Origin: Echinococcus granulosus
Taxonomy: Eukaryota > Platyhelminthes > Cestoda > Cyclophyllidea > Taeniidae
DNA: 64,000 bases
NCBI RefSeq assembly: GCF_000524195.1
Contig: NW_020170436.1
Location: 284,246 to 348,245 of the forward strand
Direction of reading: 5' to 3'
Position 1 is the first letter of the stretch; each line of letters opens with the position of its first letter. The position numbers and the translations under genes are program-made. Below are positions 12,901 to 25,713 of this stretch, one piece after another. The notes under the pieces were generated by a model. That model worked only from the letters and a program-made list of their open reading frames with translations, was not told the origin of the DNA and did no database searches.

Positions 12901-15900
12901 ACACCATCCCTACCTTGGTCACACACGCCTGTAGTTACCCGTAATGGTTACACCATTATGCCCTCAAAGGTGTTACTTGCATTACCCTTTTTCAGCCATC
13001 TCAATCTCTCCTTTCTCCCGCTCTCCCTCCACCTCCCCGTGACAAATAACTGGTAGTTCACCTAAATGGCCGCCAGTATGGTAGGCAAATGTGGTTACAT
13101 TATGTGTCCAGACAGGATTAATTTCTTCAATTCCAGTCTCCCCTGGGTCCTACGTGACTTTGCTGTTCAAAAAGGGGTTACATGTCTTTCATAAATTAGC
13201 ATTTAGTCCCAAAAGGGACACAAAATCGAAAATGAGTGTCTGTAATGTTCTAAAGAGAATTGTGCAGCCTTTCAAAAGGGAGACTTTCACTGTTTGAAGG
13301 AAAGGCTTAACGACAGCTATCACGAACAGTCATAAATCAGCGTCCAAAATGGGACAAATGTGCTTTTAACTGAGGTCTAACAGGGACTTTGAATGAAGTA
13401 CCTACATATACTACTGAATTCCACCTGAACTACTTGCTACAAAACACCAAAATGACATCCTTTGTCAATACATTTTTTCCAAAAGAACTTTTTTCTTTAA
13501 CCATATCTTCTGATATTTGTAATTAGATGATCGAAAACAATTTTTTCCCAACACTTATTAAATTCTATGGGTAACGCTGACCATAAAAAATCCCTCACTT
13601 CGGAATCAACAGTGCTGATTAATTTTCCCTAAATTTCCCGTTTTTTCCCTTCCAACTTGTGCACAAAGAAGCAAACATTGCTGCAATATCCAAATCATTG
13701 CCAGAAACGCCATGAGATATGGCGGCCCAGAGAGAGTTTTGTTGCCAGCGTTGGGAAGGGCCAGTGGCGACCAGGAAGTCCTCGTAGATAAACAGAGCCG
13801 ACAACTTAGCCAACAATGGCATTACTACCACCGTCATTGTCGTCCTTAATGATGACAGGCATCAGAAAGTTGGACCTTGGGGCGTTGCGGGTAACGACAG
13901 GCTAGAGGGAGACGGCAGAATCAAATGTCTGAAGTGAAAAGGACGATTAATATTTTCCAGGTGGAAATGAGGAGGTAATTGTCCCCCTCGTAAAGCGAGA
14001 GATTTTTGTGGCTTAAGGAGCTGTGCCGCAAAGGCTCGCCTTTATTTTGTGCAACGTACTTTGTTCGTCAACCTAGACTACGGGGATAAACGTGACAGTT
14101 GAAATAATATCTAAGTATTTAGAGGCTCCTTTTTTCCCATCATATGGCATTGCGAGGTGCCTCAACAAAGGCCTGGAGCCCTAATTCTTATCTTAAAAAA
14201 CCAAGAATTTGTTGCTTGTCAAAAAGACAGTTGACAGGTAGGACAAGGTAGGTGACAAGTCCCTGGATTAAGAATGAAGTAAAATACTTCCCCTTCTTGA
14301 TAGTCAAGCAGAAAATACATTTGAGATCGGTCTATTTGATCCGATACGCACTAAAGTTGGGCAAGGAAAACCTCTTCTTCTTCATGAGGTAGAGACAGGA
14401 CTTTTGAATCGATTGGAAAAAGGTTCTATTCCGATTCTTCCAAGACTGTACAGCACTTTAGATGGGAGAGAGAGGAAGAGTGGTAGACAGCGGCTCTTGG
14501 ATCCCAGTGGCAAAACACTTCGCAGCAAGCGCTTGTCTACCTCAGAAGAATGATAGACTGCACGATTGGCTCCCTTAACGGGTAAAATGCCTTTAAATGA
14601 CTTTTTTAAACTTTTTAATAGGCAAGAGCAGTCGAAATGTTGGTAGTTGAACATCCTCACTTGGGAGCCACGCCCTTTAAGTGAAGGGAGAATTGCTTGT
14701 CAAGCTATTGGCCAGTAAATGCGCCCCTAATTTGTCAAAAATTACTCTAAAATATGTTTACGATAAATAATTTGGGGGTTTATTTCCCATTTTAGCACTT
14801 AAATATTCATGAGGATTGGGTATTCCATAAATCATTTTTAGATAGCAAAAATTTGTGGACAATCAATTTTCAATATTTAAAAGACAAAAAGGAGAGAAAT
14901 GCCGACTATCTTACATGGCAAAAAAACCATTTTGCGACTAAATAGAGGAAAATTTATTTGTTAGGCATCTTTTTCCAGACCAAACAAATGCCTGGAAGTA
15001 GTTCAACTTGACCGCAGTGTCCGTGATGGGCGACAGGGGGATCTAAAAATAGGCCGCCAGTCATGGAGGACAGTGAACTTATCCGTGGGAGTCCACCCTG
15101 TCCCCACCTCCCCCCTCCCCCACGTAAAACATTTGTAGGTAGGCGAATACAGACAGCGCCAAGTGGACCCACTTATGCGGCGGCATTTAAGGCTACCCAG
15201 GGAAAATTTCCAGTTTGATTAAACATAACCCTTTGAGGAAAAAAATCGCCAACTTTCGTGTGGAATAGGGGAGCAACTTTAAGTTGATTTCTGGATGGAC
15301 TAAATTGGATTGGTGCAAGGATTTGCTAAATAATCAACTGTGGATGAATTACCTTCATTGTCTGCTTTTTTAAAGAGAAAAAACTTTTAGGAGATGGTTT
15401 TGCTCCAAGTTGAGCCCGCTCATCCAGCCCATGACCTTCAAGTTGTGGGGACGCCAGGCTGTTTGATCATTTGCGCTGTTGTCAAAACACACTTCACAAG
15501 TGGTGGGGCATGCTTTTGTTGCCACAGTACAAGGCGGTTGCGAACCTTTTCACGGTCTTTTTGATATCTCCCCCCCCCCCCCTACCTTTGGCATCTGGTA
15601 GGACTAAACAAGGACACTGTGTCATGTTTTACGGGCCAGATTTATGAGATTATTTGCTTTGTGTAGGCGACTTTTGAAAGTTGTGCAGTCTGCGGCTAAC
15701 CACCACATCAATGCAATTCTACCAGACTAAATTAGCCCCGGGAGAAAAGGTGTATTTATCCACTTTGTATCTTGACATCTACGCCTTTTATTTCAAAGTA
15801 TCGCTTGCATTTATCATGTGTTTTAAGCCGTTCAAGAAGACAAAAGGGGACAGCTGAAGGTAGTAAATATGCCAGTTTTTTAAGCTCTTCTGCCTAATAT

Positions 15901-18900
15901 ACTTACTTTGCCTCTAGAGACTTTGTTACTAAGGTCCATGCACATGCGTAAGCAGCTTCACTACGAACGAAGCGAAAAGACGGGTGAGTTGGTAACCATA
16001 TCTGGTGTGGAGTCCAAATCGTCGGGGCTGGGGGGGGATTGACGTAGACACTTCCATCACTTAGCTGTCGCATGATGTGTACACCCGTTTCCTCAGTAAA
16101 TGCGCACTAGAGCTGCCCGTTGACAGCATGTCACTGTGCCAATGACCCCAAGGTTGGCGGGGACAAAAGAGCCTGTATAGTTAAGGAGATGCTTTGACGT
16201 GGTGTTACATATCGTTGGCAGAATGTGATGGAAAAAAGGACTTTTTGTGTAGTCAATCATGATTGGAAGCGGTGCGACGCCTACATCAAATCCAGTCGGT
16301 GTCAAACGCTTCAACAATGATCCTATTTCCTTAGGATTAAGGTTACACTAGCACAGTCTCTAAATGAAAAAGTCACAAGGCCAACTTACCTCTTTTCCTC
16401 ATTTCTGTTAGGGCACCGTGATGAGTCACGTGGACCTCGATCGAGTGAACATGTCGACCGCTGATGCCTGTCTAATTTTAGCGAACAGTCGAGCAGTAGA
16501 TCCGGCCCAGGAGGATGCTGCCAACATTATGCGTGTGGTTGCCGTGAAGAATTACGCTAGCAACGTTCGTGTCATCGTTCAATTACTGCAACAATGCAAC
16601 AAGGTGAGAAAGTGACCGTTTTTTGTTTTGTTGTACCCCTTGGTTGGAGCATCATTCCGGACAACCTCTGTGATAACTCGTCTGCGTCGTTCATTCCAGA
16701 ATTATTCCAATGAAATGGTCTGGAATGATAGCCGTGCAATGAGTGCCCTTGCCATGGATGGTTTTTGTGATATTTAACCTTATTTTGTAGGTACCAGTAG
16801 TGTCCTACAGTGAGCTTGTTTCACGTGTCAATGGTATATCATGGAAGCACTTACCCCGGTGCAAAAAGCTATTCTTTCAAGTCTCCTCCTAATCTCACTC
16901 CTCCACTGTATTTCATTGCTCAGGCCCCTTTTGAGTGGTTATAATACTACATAACCTCTCGATAAACTCACCTAAACCAGCGCGTCACATATTTGCGACA
17001 CATGTTCGCCATCAGCTTTTGATAAACACTTTCAGTAAATTGTGTTTGATGAGGTAGTTGAACTCTCTCTGAGGCCGATCTCCTGTAAAAATGAAAGTCC
17101 AATTTACCATTATCGAACTTTTCCCTTTCTCAATGGTTCGAAGCCTTGCCTCTATAAGTGCCACCTGGTCTGCTGAAATAAAAGTCTCCTCTGCAGCCTT
17201 CAACAGATCTCCAGTGTAGGAGTGAGATTAGACCGATGTGTGGCAGATCTGTGACTTTTTGGTGAGATGACGAGTACGTATCGTCTTGACTTGGTGTATG
17301 AGATTCCTGCGACTGATTTGGGAAAAAAATAATCAGTATTTCAATCCACATTGTATGGATTACGGACGAAATTAGGTCAAAAAAGCAGGTCGAAATCATT
17401 ATGCTAATTTTGACAACTTAGGCCACGGACTATTGGTCACAACCATATCTACAAGCAGTGATTATTTTTTTGCTTTGGTTTTATCCAGTAACTAAAAATA
17501 ACTTTTCACATTGCCATACAAATCGCTGGTAAAACCCTAAAAAATAAGCTCATCTAGTGAGGACATTTGAGAAAAATTAGGGCGTTGCCATGTTTTAAAT
17601 CACTCAATAAAAGCAGGAGTTTAAAATGCGCTTTTTTTACTTTTTCTGGTCATGAAAGTGAATGTGCGCCTGCTTTTGATGAAATCTTCTTTATAAATAA
17701 TTACGCTTTGGCATTGAAATAGTTTTTGTCCATCTCTTCTCATTTGGTAAACAAAATCTACCCATTTTGCCAAATTTTATCCTTTTTTTAAGCTGGTAGA
17801 AAGAAAGCCTTTTTTCAACGTTACTTTGGAGGAGAATTTGAAATAATAGATGCAATGATAAATGAACAAGACCGACACCTGGTGGACATACACATCATCC
17901 AGCATTAGCCAAAATCACCCAAATTAACACTTCTCAAAACATTAACAGAATTAGATTGAGACATGACCCCTCTTCGATGCACAAGTCTCTCTGATCCTTT
18001 TAATATTCCCACGTGTACAACCACTTCATTTTTCTGTGTTCCAAATTGGCGCGGACTTGGGTCCTGTCGAGTTTTCAACCAGAGTAATCAATCGACGCAG
18101 GCTTCCATGCAGGCGTCTTTGCCGACTGGTATGAGCTAGCTGATATTGCGGACCCGATACATGACTTGATAATGGGGAATACAGGCGACACAGTAGTTTT
18201 CAGTCTAGATTATTTATGACATTTGATCGACCTTGGCCCTACACTAAATACTGGCACACTCAAAGCACATCGGCATTTAATTTGGCCAATCAGAATGGTG
18301 TAGACGAGACCACAGCCACAAATACGGATCACAGGTATCCCCTAACGCTTTGTTCAACTGCATTGGGCAAAGTTCCATCTAATTATAGTACCAAGTCACT
18401 AGATATGAGCGAAAAAACTTCAACAGTTGATTTTTTTCTAGATGGCTGGAGTGATTTACACTTCTTAGGTTCTGCCAAGGAGGATTTTCTTTTTGGGACA
18501 AGTCCAAATGGACTATTCCCATTTGTTAGAGTTAATTGCAAAAATTAAGTTGAAATGTTTAAAAAGTTTTTTTTTTCAGAAACACTTTAAGGACTAAACG
18601 GTCAAAATGGAATCAAGGGAGATAATTAATATTGCTCTGCAACTTCCCTCTGGAAGGTCAATTATTCTTACTCTCATCACCCTCGAAATCGTAATGATGA
18701 AATAAAAACGAGCGCTATTTCTTACTAAAGAGGAAAAAGTGACATTTTCTTCAAGATTGGGCATTGTCGACAGGTGTGTTTGTACTCGCCTCCCTTCCCA
18801 AACGTACTCAATATGCAGATACAGTTCCCCTCTAATTTGGCTGCCTGTGGGTGGTTGAAAGAGCTAAAAGTGGTGTGGCAGAGGTATAGGACTGTGGACA

Positions 18901-21900
18901 TCCAGCCAGCCACAATCAAGGCCATGAGGAATAAAAGAAGGTATTTTTCTTGAACTCACGAAAGGATATGGATGACAATTAAGAAGGCTGCAGGGATGTG
19001 CCCTGGGTACTCTGCTACATGACGGCCATACGGTTGTCAGGTGGGTGTCTGAGCGCCTTTGGCCTCAATGCATCATGGTCCAGTAAACTTGAAGAGGGTG
19101 ACACTTTTCTGCAACAGACAAAATAAAATGAATTTCCAAAGGTTTATTTCCTTCTTTAGCTTCAGTCTTCCATTGCAGCAATGCGGTTTGGAGAAGGATG
19201 ATATCGTTCCACGTGCGCAGCTAGGTGAATAGATTGATTACGTGACCTTATTTGGGTGCCCATACCAACGTCTATTTTCAGGTATCCCATCATCGGCACA
19301 CATCATTTTAGCGTTACTTTGTTTGCCTAAACAAAGGGATATTTCCTCCTTTTTACTAGCATTACAATCTCATGAAAAGCGTGACCACTTTTATATACAA
19401 AAATAGTGCTATAAAAAGGTCAGCACAAAAGCATTTTTCATTACATGTACAAAAATAGATCAAGAAATCTTCATAGTAAGATTAATTAGGCAGTTTTAAT
19501 CATATCTGCTGGGGTAGATGAATTGAAATTACGTTGTCATGTCGAAAAAGGTTTTGCTTATCTACGTCGTTTAGCTTCCTGTTCTTTGGCCTCCAAATAA
19601 TTCGGCAGTTAGGGCAAAAAATGATATGAAAGCCAATAACCTTTTAATTAATCCCACAAGAGTAATTGGTGCAATAAAAAAAAAACAACTTTTCTGTTCC
19701 ATTTTTTCTTCCTCCACTCCGACCGCGCACTAGCAGTTGCGGTTATTACTGCTAGCTCATCAATCGATATTCTGGTGAGTTAGTCACGCGTGCCGGCAAG
19801 CTGATTAGTTCTTACGCCCGATGGCTAAGCCAATAAACGCTCTATCACCCGCTCATTGGTCGATTTCTTGTGCCTGGTTTAGTCACCTGAGTGGTTGAGT
19901 AATATTCCGCCAATTGACAGAGCGAAAGGCAAGCAAATAATCAATAGATCGATAAAACATGAGTCACACAAGATCACCTCTAAGTGGAGGTGAATTTAGT
20001 GGCAAAGACAGGATTAAATTAATTTGAAATAATTCCTTCTGTTTACTTCTTTTGCTATTCGCAGTCCCATCTCTTAAATATCCCTACGTGGAACTGGCAC
20101 GCGGGAGATGAGATCGTCTGTTTCTCCGAGCTCAAGCTCGGTTTTTTGGCACAAAGCTGCCTTGCACCAGGATTCTCCACCCTCCTCACCAACCTCTTCT
20201 CAATGCGCTCCCTCCACGGTCAGGAGGATATAGCTGGCGCTGCTATTGCCATCGAAGACGTCACTATAGCAACCGCCGCTAACACAACTCTCGCTGTGAC
20301 CCCCACCGCGGACGGTGGTAATGCAGATCAACAGGACGTTACTGAAACCTCCGAGAAGAAGCTGCATGCCGCAGCGATGCCAAGTCTGGCTTTGCGCTTT
20401 TCGGAGAACTTTCGAAAGCTCTACAACAACTCGCTTCGACGCAACCGAAAGGGTGGAAGTGGATCACAGGGTTTAATTAATCTTCATCGTTTAGAGAGAG
20501 GTCTCACGCTCTCAGCAGCGAATGCAGAGGCTATGGCTGCAGCCAATGCTCCCTGGCTGAGAGAATACCTTCATGGCGTGAGTATGGAGCTCTACTCGGC
20601 GGATTTCTCCTCCGCATTTGATGGGATGACCTTTGCAGAAGCAGCCAAGGTGTGTATGCAGCGGTTGGAGTTGATGTTGATTGCAATTTTGGTACAAAGT
20701 GCTGAAGAGGAGGGAGATGGGAGCACTGAACACTACCCCTACTTAGTGATTAACCCACCCTCGACTCCACATTCAATTATTCATAAGGGAACAATTGGAT
20801 TCTTCATTTGTGATTCACAGGTGAGGAACACGAGTGGGAACCTGGGTATTACCACTGCGGATAAAAACTGAAACTGGGGAGTCTTGCAATTTTTTTGTTT
20901 CTGTCTTCAGGAGATTGCCAGTCGTGTCACAAACTACTGCCTGCGATGTCACAATGACGCCACGACTGTTGACCGAATTCGCAAATGTGGCTGCAAGACC
21001 CAGGGCTTTCGAGAGCGAATTCGGAACTTGCGGGACCGAATCTCGGCCGAAATCGGGGATAGTAGTCGGACCAGTAGCCGAATGGCGCCGACCTCTCCTG
21101 CGTCGTTCAATCAGTCGGCTTTCAAACTCTTTCAACAATCTGCTACGACACCTCTGTCACCGTTGGAAGTATCAGAGGTGGTCGAAAAGTCGATTAAGGG
21201 AGAAAACGGTGCAAATAAAATTGATATTACTGGTAAGTGGTGCTAGGCTAAGGGGAATCCCAGTTAACCATAGTCTAGACTATGACACAAGGTCACGTTG
21301 ATGATGATTTGAAAGTGTCGCCTGCTGAAACAATGGCCACAGATGGATGTATAAATTGATGGGTGGATAGATGTGAATGCGAATCTTGTATTCTATCATT
21401 TAGGCGTCTACTACTGGTGTCCAAAGCGATATCTAAGTTGCGCAATCCTTCCAAACAACCACAACGTGGAGAGTGAGATTTCCGAAGTTGAAGCCAGCAA
21501 GTACCTTCGAAACCACATCCTCGTCTGCCTCCTAGTTGGTGAAAAGGCTCCCCGTCTTGGCCTTCGATCCTTCGTCCTTCCTCTGCGCGCCAGCAACATT
21601 CCAGCCCATGAACTGCGTCCCATAATCTTTCTCACCTCGCATGAGTACATTGCCGAGGAGTGGAGGGAGATGGAGAACTTTCCGGATATCTACTTCCTCC
21701 CCGGTTCCCCTTTGAATCGTCGCGATCTCTGGGCTGCGCGTATTCAACTCTGCTCTGTCTGTGTAGTTATCGGTGTTTCGGAAAACAATCAGGTGGATGA
21801 CCCTTACCTACTAGATAAGGAGGCTATTCTCTGCTCCCTGAACATCCGCGCTCTGAAGATCCCTCCATCACTTCGACAGTCAGTAAGCGAGGAAATTGCA

Positions 21901-22710
21901 GCAAGGTCTAGTGGAGCGGAAATTCCTCTTCTCACCTCTCTCTGCATGGACTCGAATATCCACTTCCTGGATCCTGATGACTTCGAGACTGGAAACGCGG
22001 ATATTGACATCTTCTTGACCATGCCGTTCGCGAGAGGTCTGGCTTTCACCGGCTCGGTGTTGGATGCACTCGTCTCCACTGCGTACTTCGACAGGAATGC
22101 TATGACGTTGATTCGATATCTTGTTACTGGAGGAACCACACCAGTGCTGGAACAGTGGGCGGCATATGGCGGTGACTTCTACGATAATTTACAGATCACT
22201 GATACGGGAGAGGCTCAAGTGAATGAGTTCCTAGCAACCTTACGACGCAACAACACGAAACGTCCAACTATTGCCCAATTAAGTTTCAACGACCCAAGAC
22301 TGGCACACATTTTGGAGAATCATAGCAACGATGCCGGAGGAATCACTTTTGGTAGTCTCTTTTGTCGAGCTTTGGAAGAACACGGGATCCTCTGTTTGGG
22401 TCTCTTTCGTCTAAACACCTCAAGTTCAACACTTCGACGTGTGGGGACAAGTAGCTGCTCGTTGCAAAGACAAGGCTCGTCAGTTAGACGCGCAAGTGCT
22501 TGCAGTCCCCCTGAACCAGTGAAAATGCGGATTCTCTTCGAGGAGCGCCTGGACACGAAACCGCCGACAGAGACTAAAAAGCTCGTGGATAGAATGAACT
22601 TGCCGCTAGGACCGCATTCAGCAAACAACCGATTTGTCATCACCAGTCCTCCCTACAGCTTCCCGGTGCATACTAGTGACTTGGTCTTCTGCCTCATCCC
22701 CTGTCTGTAA
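3594..22710 (+). CDS. KCNMA1: BK (Slo1) calcium-activated potassium channel alpha subunit, seven coding exons
   Basis: This is the pore-forming subunit of the large-conductance, voltage- and Ca2+-gated K+ channel of the plasma membrane. Coding exons are 3594-3951, 7134-7619, 10636-11102, 16412-16603, 20065-20820, 20911-21232 and 21404-22710. All junction phases agree and give 1295 residues. In order: S0 (about 24-46), S1 (146-163), S2, S3, S4 with the three arginines R240, R243 and R246, S5, the TVGYG selectivity filter (322-326), S6, RCK1, a CxxCH motif (763-767), RCK2 with a modified calcium bowl (about 1047-1062), and a C-terminus stopping right after the conserved VITSPPY/DLVFCL block. 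Two long insertions (551-664 and within the last exon) are absent from vertebrate BK. Other slo family members (Slo2, Slo3) fit worse: the S0 segment, the RCK1 [10 protein letters not shown] block and the calcium bowl position point to Slo1. An upstream N-terminal exon is possible. Confidence 0.97.
3952..7133 (+). other. BK intron 1
   Basis: Intron of 3.2 kb with consensus ends. No other gene or recognisable repeat was seen inside. Confidence 0.85.
7134..7619 (+). CDS. KCNMA1: BK coding exon 2: S1 to S5
   Basis: Residues 120-281. It carries S1, S2 (with an arginine before the WAAADNK turn), S3 (LLDYCTVPP) and S4 ([11 protein letters not shown]), then most of S5. The acceptor is CAG at 7131-7133 and the donor is GTGAGC at 7620. 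Phase 1 at both ends. Confidence 0.95.
7620..10635 (+). other. BK intron 2
   Basis: Intron of 3.0 kb splitting a glycine codon in S5. Nothing else recognised. Confidence 0.85.
10636..11102 (+). CDS. KCNMA1: BK coding exon 3: pore, S6 and start of RCK1
   Basis: Residues 282-437. The selectivity filter TVGYGD is encoded at 10755-10772, followed by S6 and the RCK1 start ([15 protein letters not shown]). Both aspartates matching the RCK1 Ca2+ site of mammalian BK (FLDDFLHPD) are kept. The donor GTGGGG at 11103 is weaker than average. Confidence 0.95.
11103..16411 (+). other. BK intron 3
   Basis: Longest BK intron, 5.3 kb, phase 0. Contains a poly-C run near 15571. No other gene seen. Confidence 0.85.
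16412..16603 (+). CDS. KCNMA1: BK coding exon 4: RCK1 core
   Basis: Residues 438-501, phase 0 at both ends. Contains the family signature [12 protein letters not shown] and the [11 protein letters not shown] strand/helix. Flanked by an acceptor TAG at 16409-16411 and a donor GTGAGA at 16604. Confidence 0.95.
16604..20064 (+). other. BK intron 4
   Basis: Intron of 3.5 kb, phase 0. Contains one copy of a short palindromic repeat (16983-17000). Open frames here have no recognisable similarity. Confidence 0.85.
16983..17000. repeat. Short palindromic repeat, imperfect copy
   Basis: One of five related 18-mers that resemble CGTCACATATNNGTGACG. Here the right arm has changed to GCGACA. Confidence 0.5.
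20065..20820 (+). CDS. KCNMA1: BK coding exon 5: end of RCK1 with a long insertion
   Basis: Residues 502-753, phase 0 at both ends. It opens with [11 protein letters not shown] and [12 protein letters not shown], both strongly conserved in BK. After SMRS comes about 114 residues (20212-20553), where vertebrate BK has about eight, rich in Ala, Thr, Arg and Ser. The family pattern resumes at [14 protein letters not shown]. Confidence 0.95.
20911..21232 (+). CDS. KCNMA1: BK coding exon 6: RCK1-RCK2 linker with CxxCH
   Basis: Residues 754-861 (last codon split). Holds CLRCH, matching the haem-binding CKACH of mammalian BK, and the Cys-rich RKCGCK block. A Ser/Arg-rich linker follows. The donor is GTAAGT at 21233. 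Confidence 0.93.
21404..22710 (+). CDS. KCNMA1: BK coding exon 7: RCK2, calcium bowl and C-terminus
   Basis: Residues 861-1295 and the TAA stop at 22708-22710. RCK2 begins near [10 protein letters not shown]. The calcium bowl region is at 21961-22011. A 70-codon insertion (22414-22623) interrupts the usual link to the final [20 protein letters not shown] block. The protein ends two residues after the IPC that follows, with no long C-terminal tail. Confidence 0.95.
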
Positions 22711-22883
22711 TACAACAGAGTGCCTACTATCTATGCTTTCAGTAGTATGTAAAACCATGAATGGAACAAGTTAGTGACCTCATGTATCCTTTTTTCCGTT
22801 GTTCAGGTATGCCGATGTCATGGAAACGGGTTGCTGACAGTAGCACTTCGCCTTTACAGTTGGGTTTTCTTACTCGAGCCTAC

Positions 22884-22901
22884 TGTCACAAATATGTGAC
22901 G
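22884..22901. repeat. Short palindromic repeat
   Basis: Arms GTCAC and GTGAC around a 6-nt A/T core. Its reverse complement closely matches the 16983 copy. Confidence 0.55.
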
Positions 22902-25695
22902 TGCGTTACTGATCCACCCGTGATGTGCGATTGCACCACATAGCGGTGATAAAACGATAAAGCAATAGTTGAAGGATAATTGTATTCCCTAACCATCAGG
23001 ATACTGTCTTTGCTATTGGTAATGTGAGTCCACAAGAAGGCACTGCGTGCGCGAATGTGCCTTCTGGCGGGATGCCTGAAATTCCACAGATGGCGGTTAT
23101 CGGCGCGTAGAGAATGGACCCCCACGTCACAAATCGCCAAGGATGAGACGTCGACGAGAGTAGAAATCGAGAAGTGAGCAAGAGTATCCGAGGGTTCAGC
23201 CTAAGAGGGAAAACTTAAGGTTGTAGGTATCTCTGGGAGACTTAAAAAGGTGATCTCAAAACCATCATCCTGCGCCGTGGCTTTATTACAGTTCTGAGCA
23301 CCTTCCTCAGCGCTCCTGTGTCGGCTGGACTAGGGTGGTGCTCCGTCAAGACGAGTATACCTCCGGCTCACGGGTTCTGAGGGAATTCATCCGTCAGGCG
23401 TCAGTGGGCCCGTTGCTGGGAGTTCTTTCATGGATAAGGTGGACCATGAAGCGGAACCAAAAAGTGCTGGTAGCCAACGATGGTGAGCCTTCGTAGATGT
23501 CGCTACTGATAAGTCGTCTTTGAGGGATCGGGGGGTGCTTCGAAAGTCTTCCCAAAGGGTTCACTGACGCGACCAGCAATGCAGAAATCGGGTTGTCCTT
23601 GAACCTTGCTGAGGAAGTGGTCACACCATGATAGTTCCACCAACTCCTGATGTTAATAGCTCTCCACAAAGTTGGCCCCGTTGCAGAAATCTCCCCTCGA
23701 GGAGCAACAAATGGATCCTACCTTCCACCTCTTACCTCATCACCTGAAATGGGTCTTCGTCCCTGGGGTGGCAATAAGTTTGTTCGGGCAGTTCCTTTAA
23801 CAAAAATGAAATAACTGCAGGGAATTTCGTTTCCACTGAAGTAGGTACCACTGGGATCTACCTGTCCTTCCCAACGAGACATCATCCCCCTCACGGGAAG
23901 AGATAAAGGAAACAGGGAGACCTTCCATTTGTTTGGGACAAATCTCCACCTTAACTCTTTACCTTCCAGTAGGTGAACAACGCCATTTGCATTTCACCAT
24001 CCCACATCCATAAAGCAGGAGCGTCTTTGAAGGACGTAATATTCCATGGATCATTTGAGCACAGACGATGGTGCGTCAGTTCGCTTACTGGACGACGCAA
24101 AACAAAGGACATTCGGCATTCCAAGAGGGTCGCTAAACAAGCCCCTTCCAAGGGGTTTCCTTTGTTGCATGAAAGAAAGGAAAAGAGCTTCATCCTCGAG
24201 GTGATTCACCATCGTCTGCTAGGCTAATGTTAGTGCGGGTCAGCTTTGGAACACGAGGAGCATCTGAGGCGGACAAACTTAAGTCATACCCATCGGGGAA
24301 GCGGTGAAGAACGCAATAGAGGGGGTACTGCGCTAATTGGCTGCGGCGCATCGAAGCATCACATTCACAAGCCCCCGCCCTCAAGGATTCCAACTAGCCA
24401 CTGCAAGGAGCGGTACTGAACTACGCACACCCTCTAACGACCTGGTGTGGGTGCGTTGCCTTGGGATCCCACCGAGTTCCCGGCCCGAGGAACCAATAGA
24501 CCAAGGCTTCGACATAGACGTCCTTGTTTGCGAATAAACGAAGAAGGAAACGGCATGTAAGGACTCGACATCCAGCCAGACAGCTAGTGGGGTGTTCTCC
24601 CATCCCCGTACAGCTATATCCCTTGAATGACCTTGATGTGTGATCGATAGTGACCAATCAGACGGGGAAAAATAGACAGGGTGACATTCCAGCATGCTCA
24701 GGAAGGTAGAAGCCGCCAGAAAACCGGTAAAGTAACCCAGCAATTCTTTTGGTTCACCAGATGTGAATATTTTCAGGAGTGATCCACTGATTGTTCAAGG
24801 GTATTTCACTGAGCTTATACGATTGACATGACGCGGAGAAGGATCAGGATGTGCTGTTTGGTGATGCATGGAACAAGCGTATGGATGGGAAGGTTGTCAA
24901 CAGTGGAAGTGACAGCAACACGTCTTCAGCTGCGTATCTATACACATTCCATCCCCTCGAGGTAGACGTGTATCTTCCAAAGTTGAACAGTCGCAAACAG
25001 CATCAACAAATGCGTGTAGGGAACTGGATGATAGGTGGAGAGAGAGAAATAGACAAGCATCTTCTAGACGCTGAAACGTGTCTGCATGCACGTGGCATTC
25101 ATAGCCTCCTTCTCCTCTCCCTTCCATTCCATCTTCCACTTATTTATGCATAAAATTTTAATTTTTGTCTAAAAGCTAAAGATGCATAACTTTAATATGC
25201 CTCAATGCCTGTCAGGTAGACAGACAAAAAGTTGGGTTGATTCAAGAGGTCATAAAAAGCCTCCAGGCGTTCATATCAAGGCATTGGAGGGCATCGATGT
25301 GCGTCGCTACGCCATTGGGTGATCTTCACCCTCTTCTACCTGCCAAGAGCCGAAAATTACAGCAATGCCTCCGCAATGACGTCCCGCGAAGTTGAAGGTG
25401 TCAAAACCTCCCGTCAACATCCACTACTAAAAGATACTGACACCAATTTGTACCGACGAGTGCTCTTGGAAATTGGTCAGTTTTCCTGTCGGGGTCTGGC
25501 TAAAACGTGACAATTATCGAGCCCTTGGAGGTGACGCACACGAAAAGTGGACAATTCGCATACCTGAAGACGCTTTGCCGTCCTCATAAACACAGGCCCC
25601 ACTTTTGTGGTCCTAAAATTACTCAGCCAATCTGGTTGAGGACACATAAATTTTATTCCAACCATTAATCACTACGATGGGGTGGGGGGAAAACG

Positions 25696-25713
25696 CGTCA
25701 CATATGGGTGACG
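25696..25713. repeat. Short palindromic repeat
   Basis: Perfect 6-nt arms CGTCAC and GTGACG separated by ATATGG. Confidence 0.6.

Noticed and set aside
20834..21301. 155-codon open frame on the + strand
   Set aside because: It is a shadow of BK exon 6 in another frame and crosses its splice sites.
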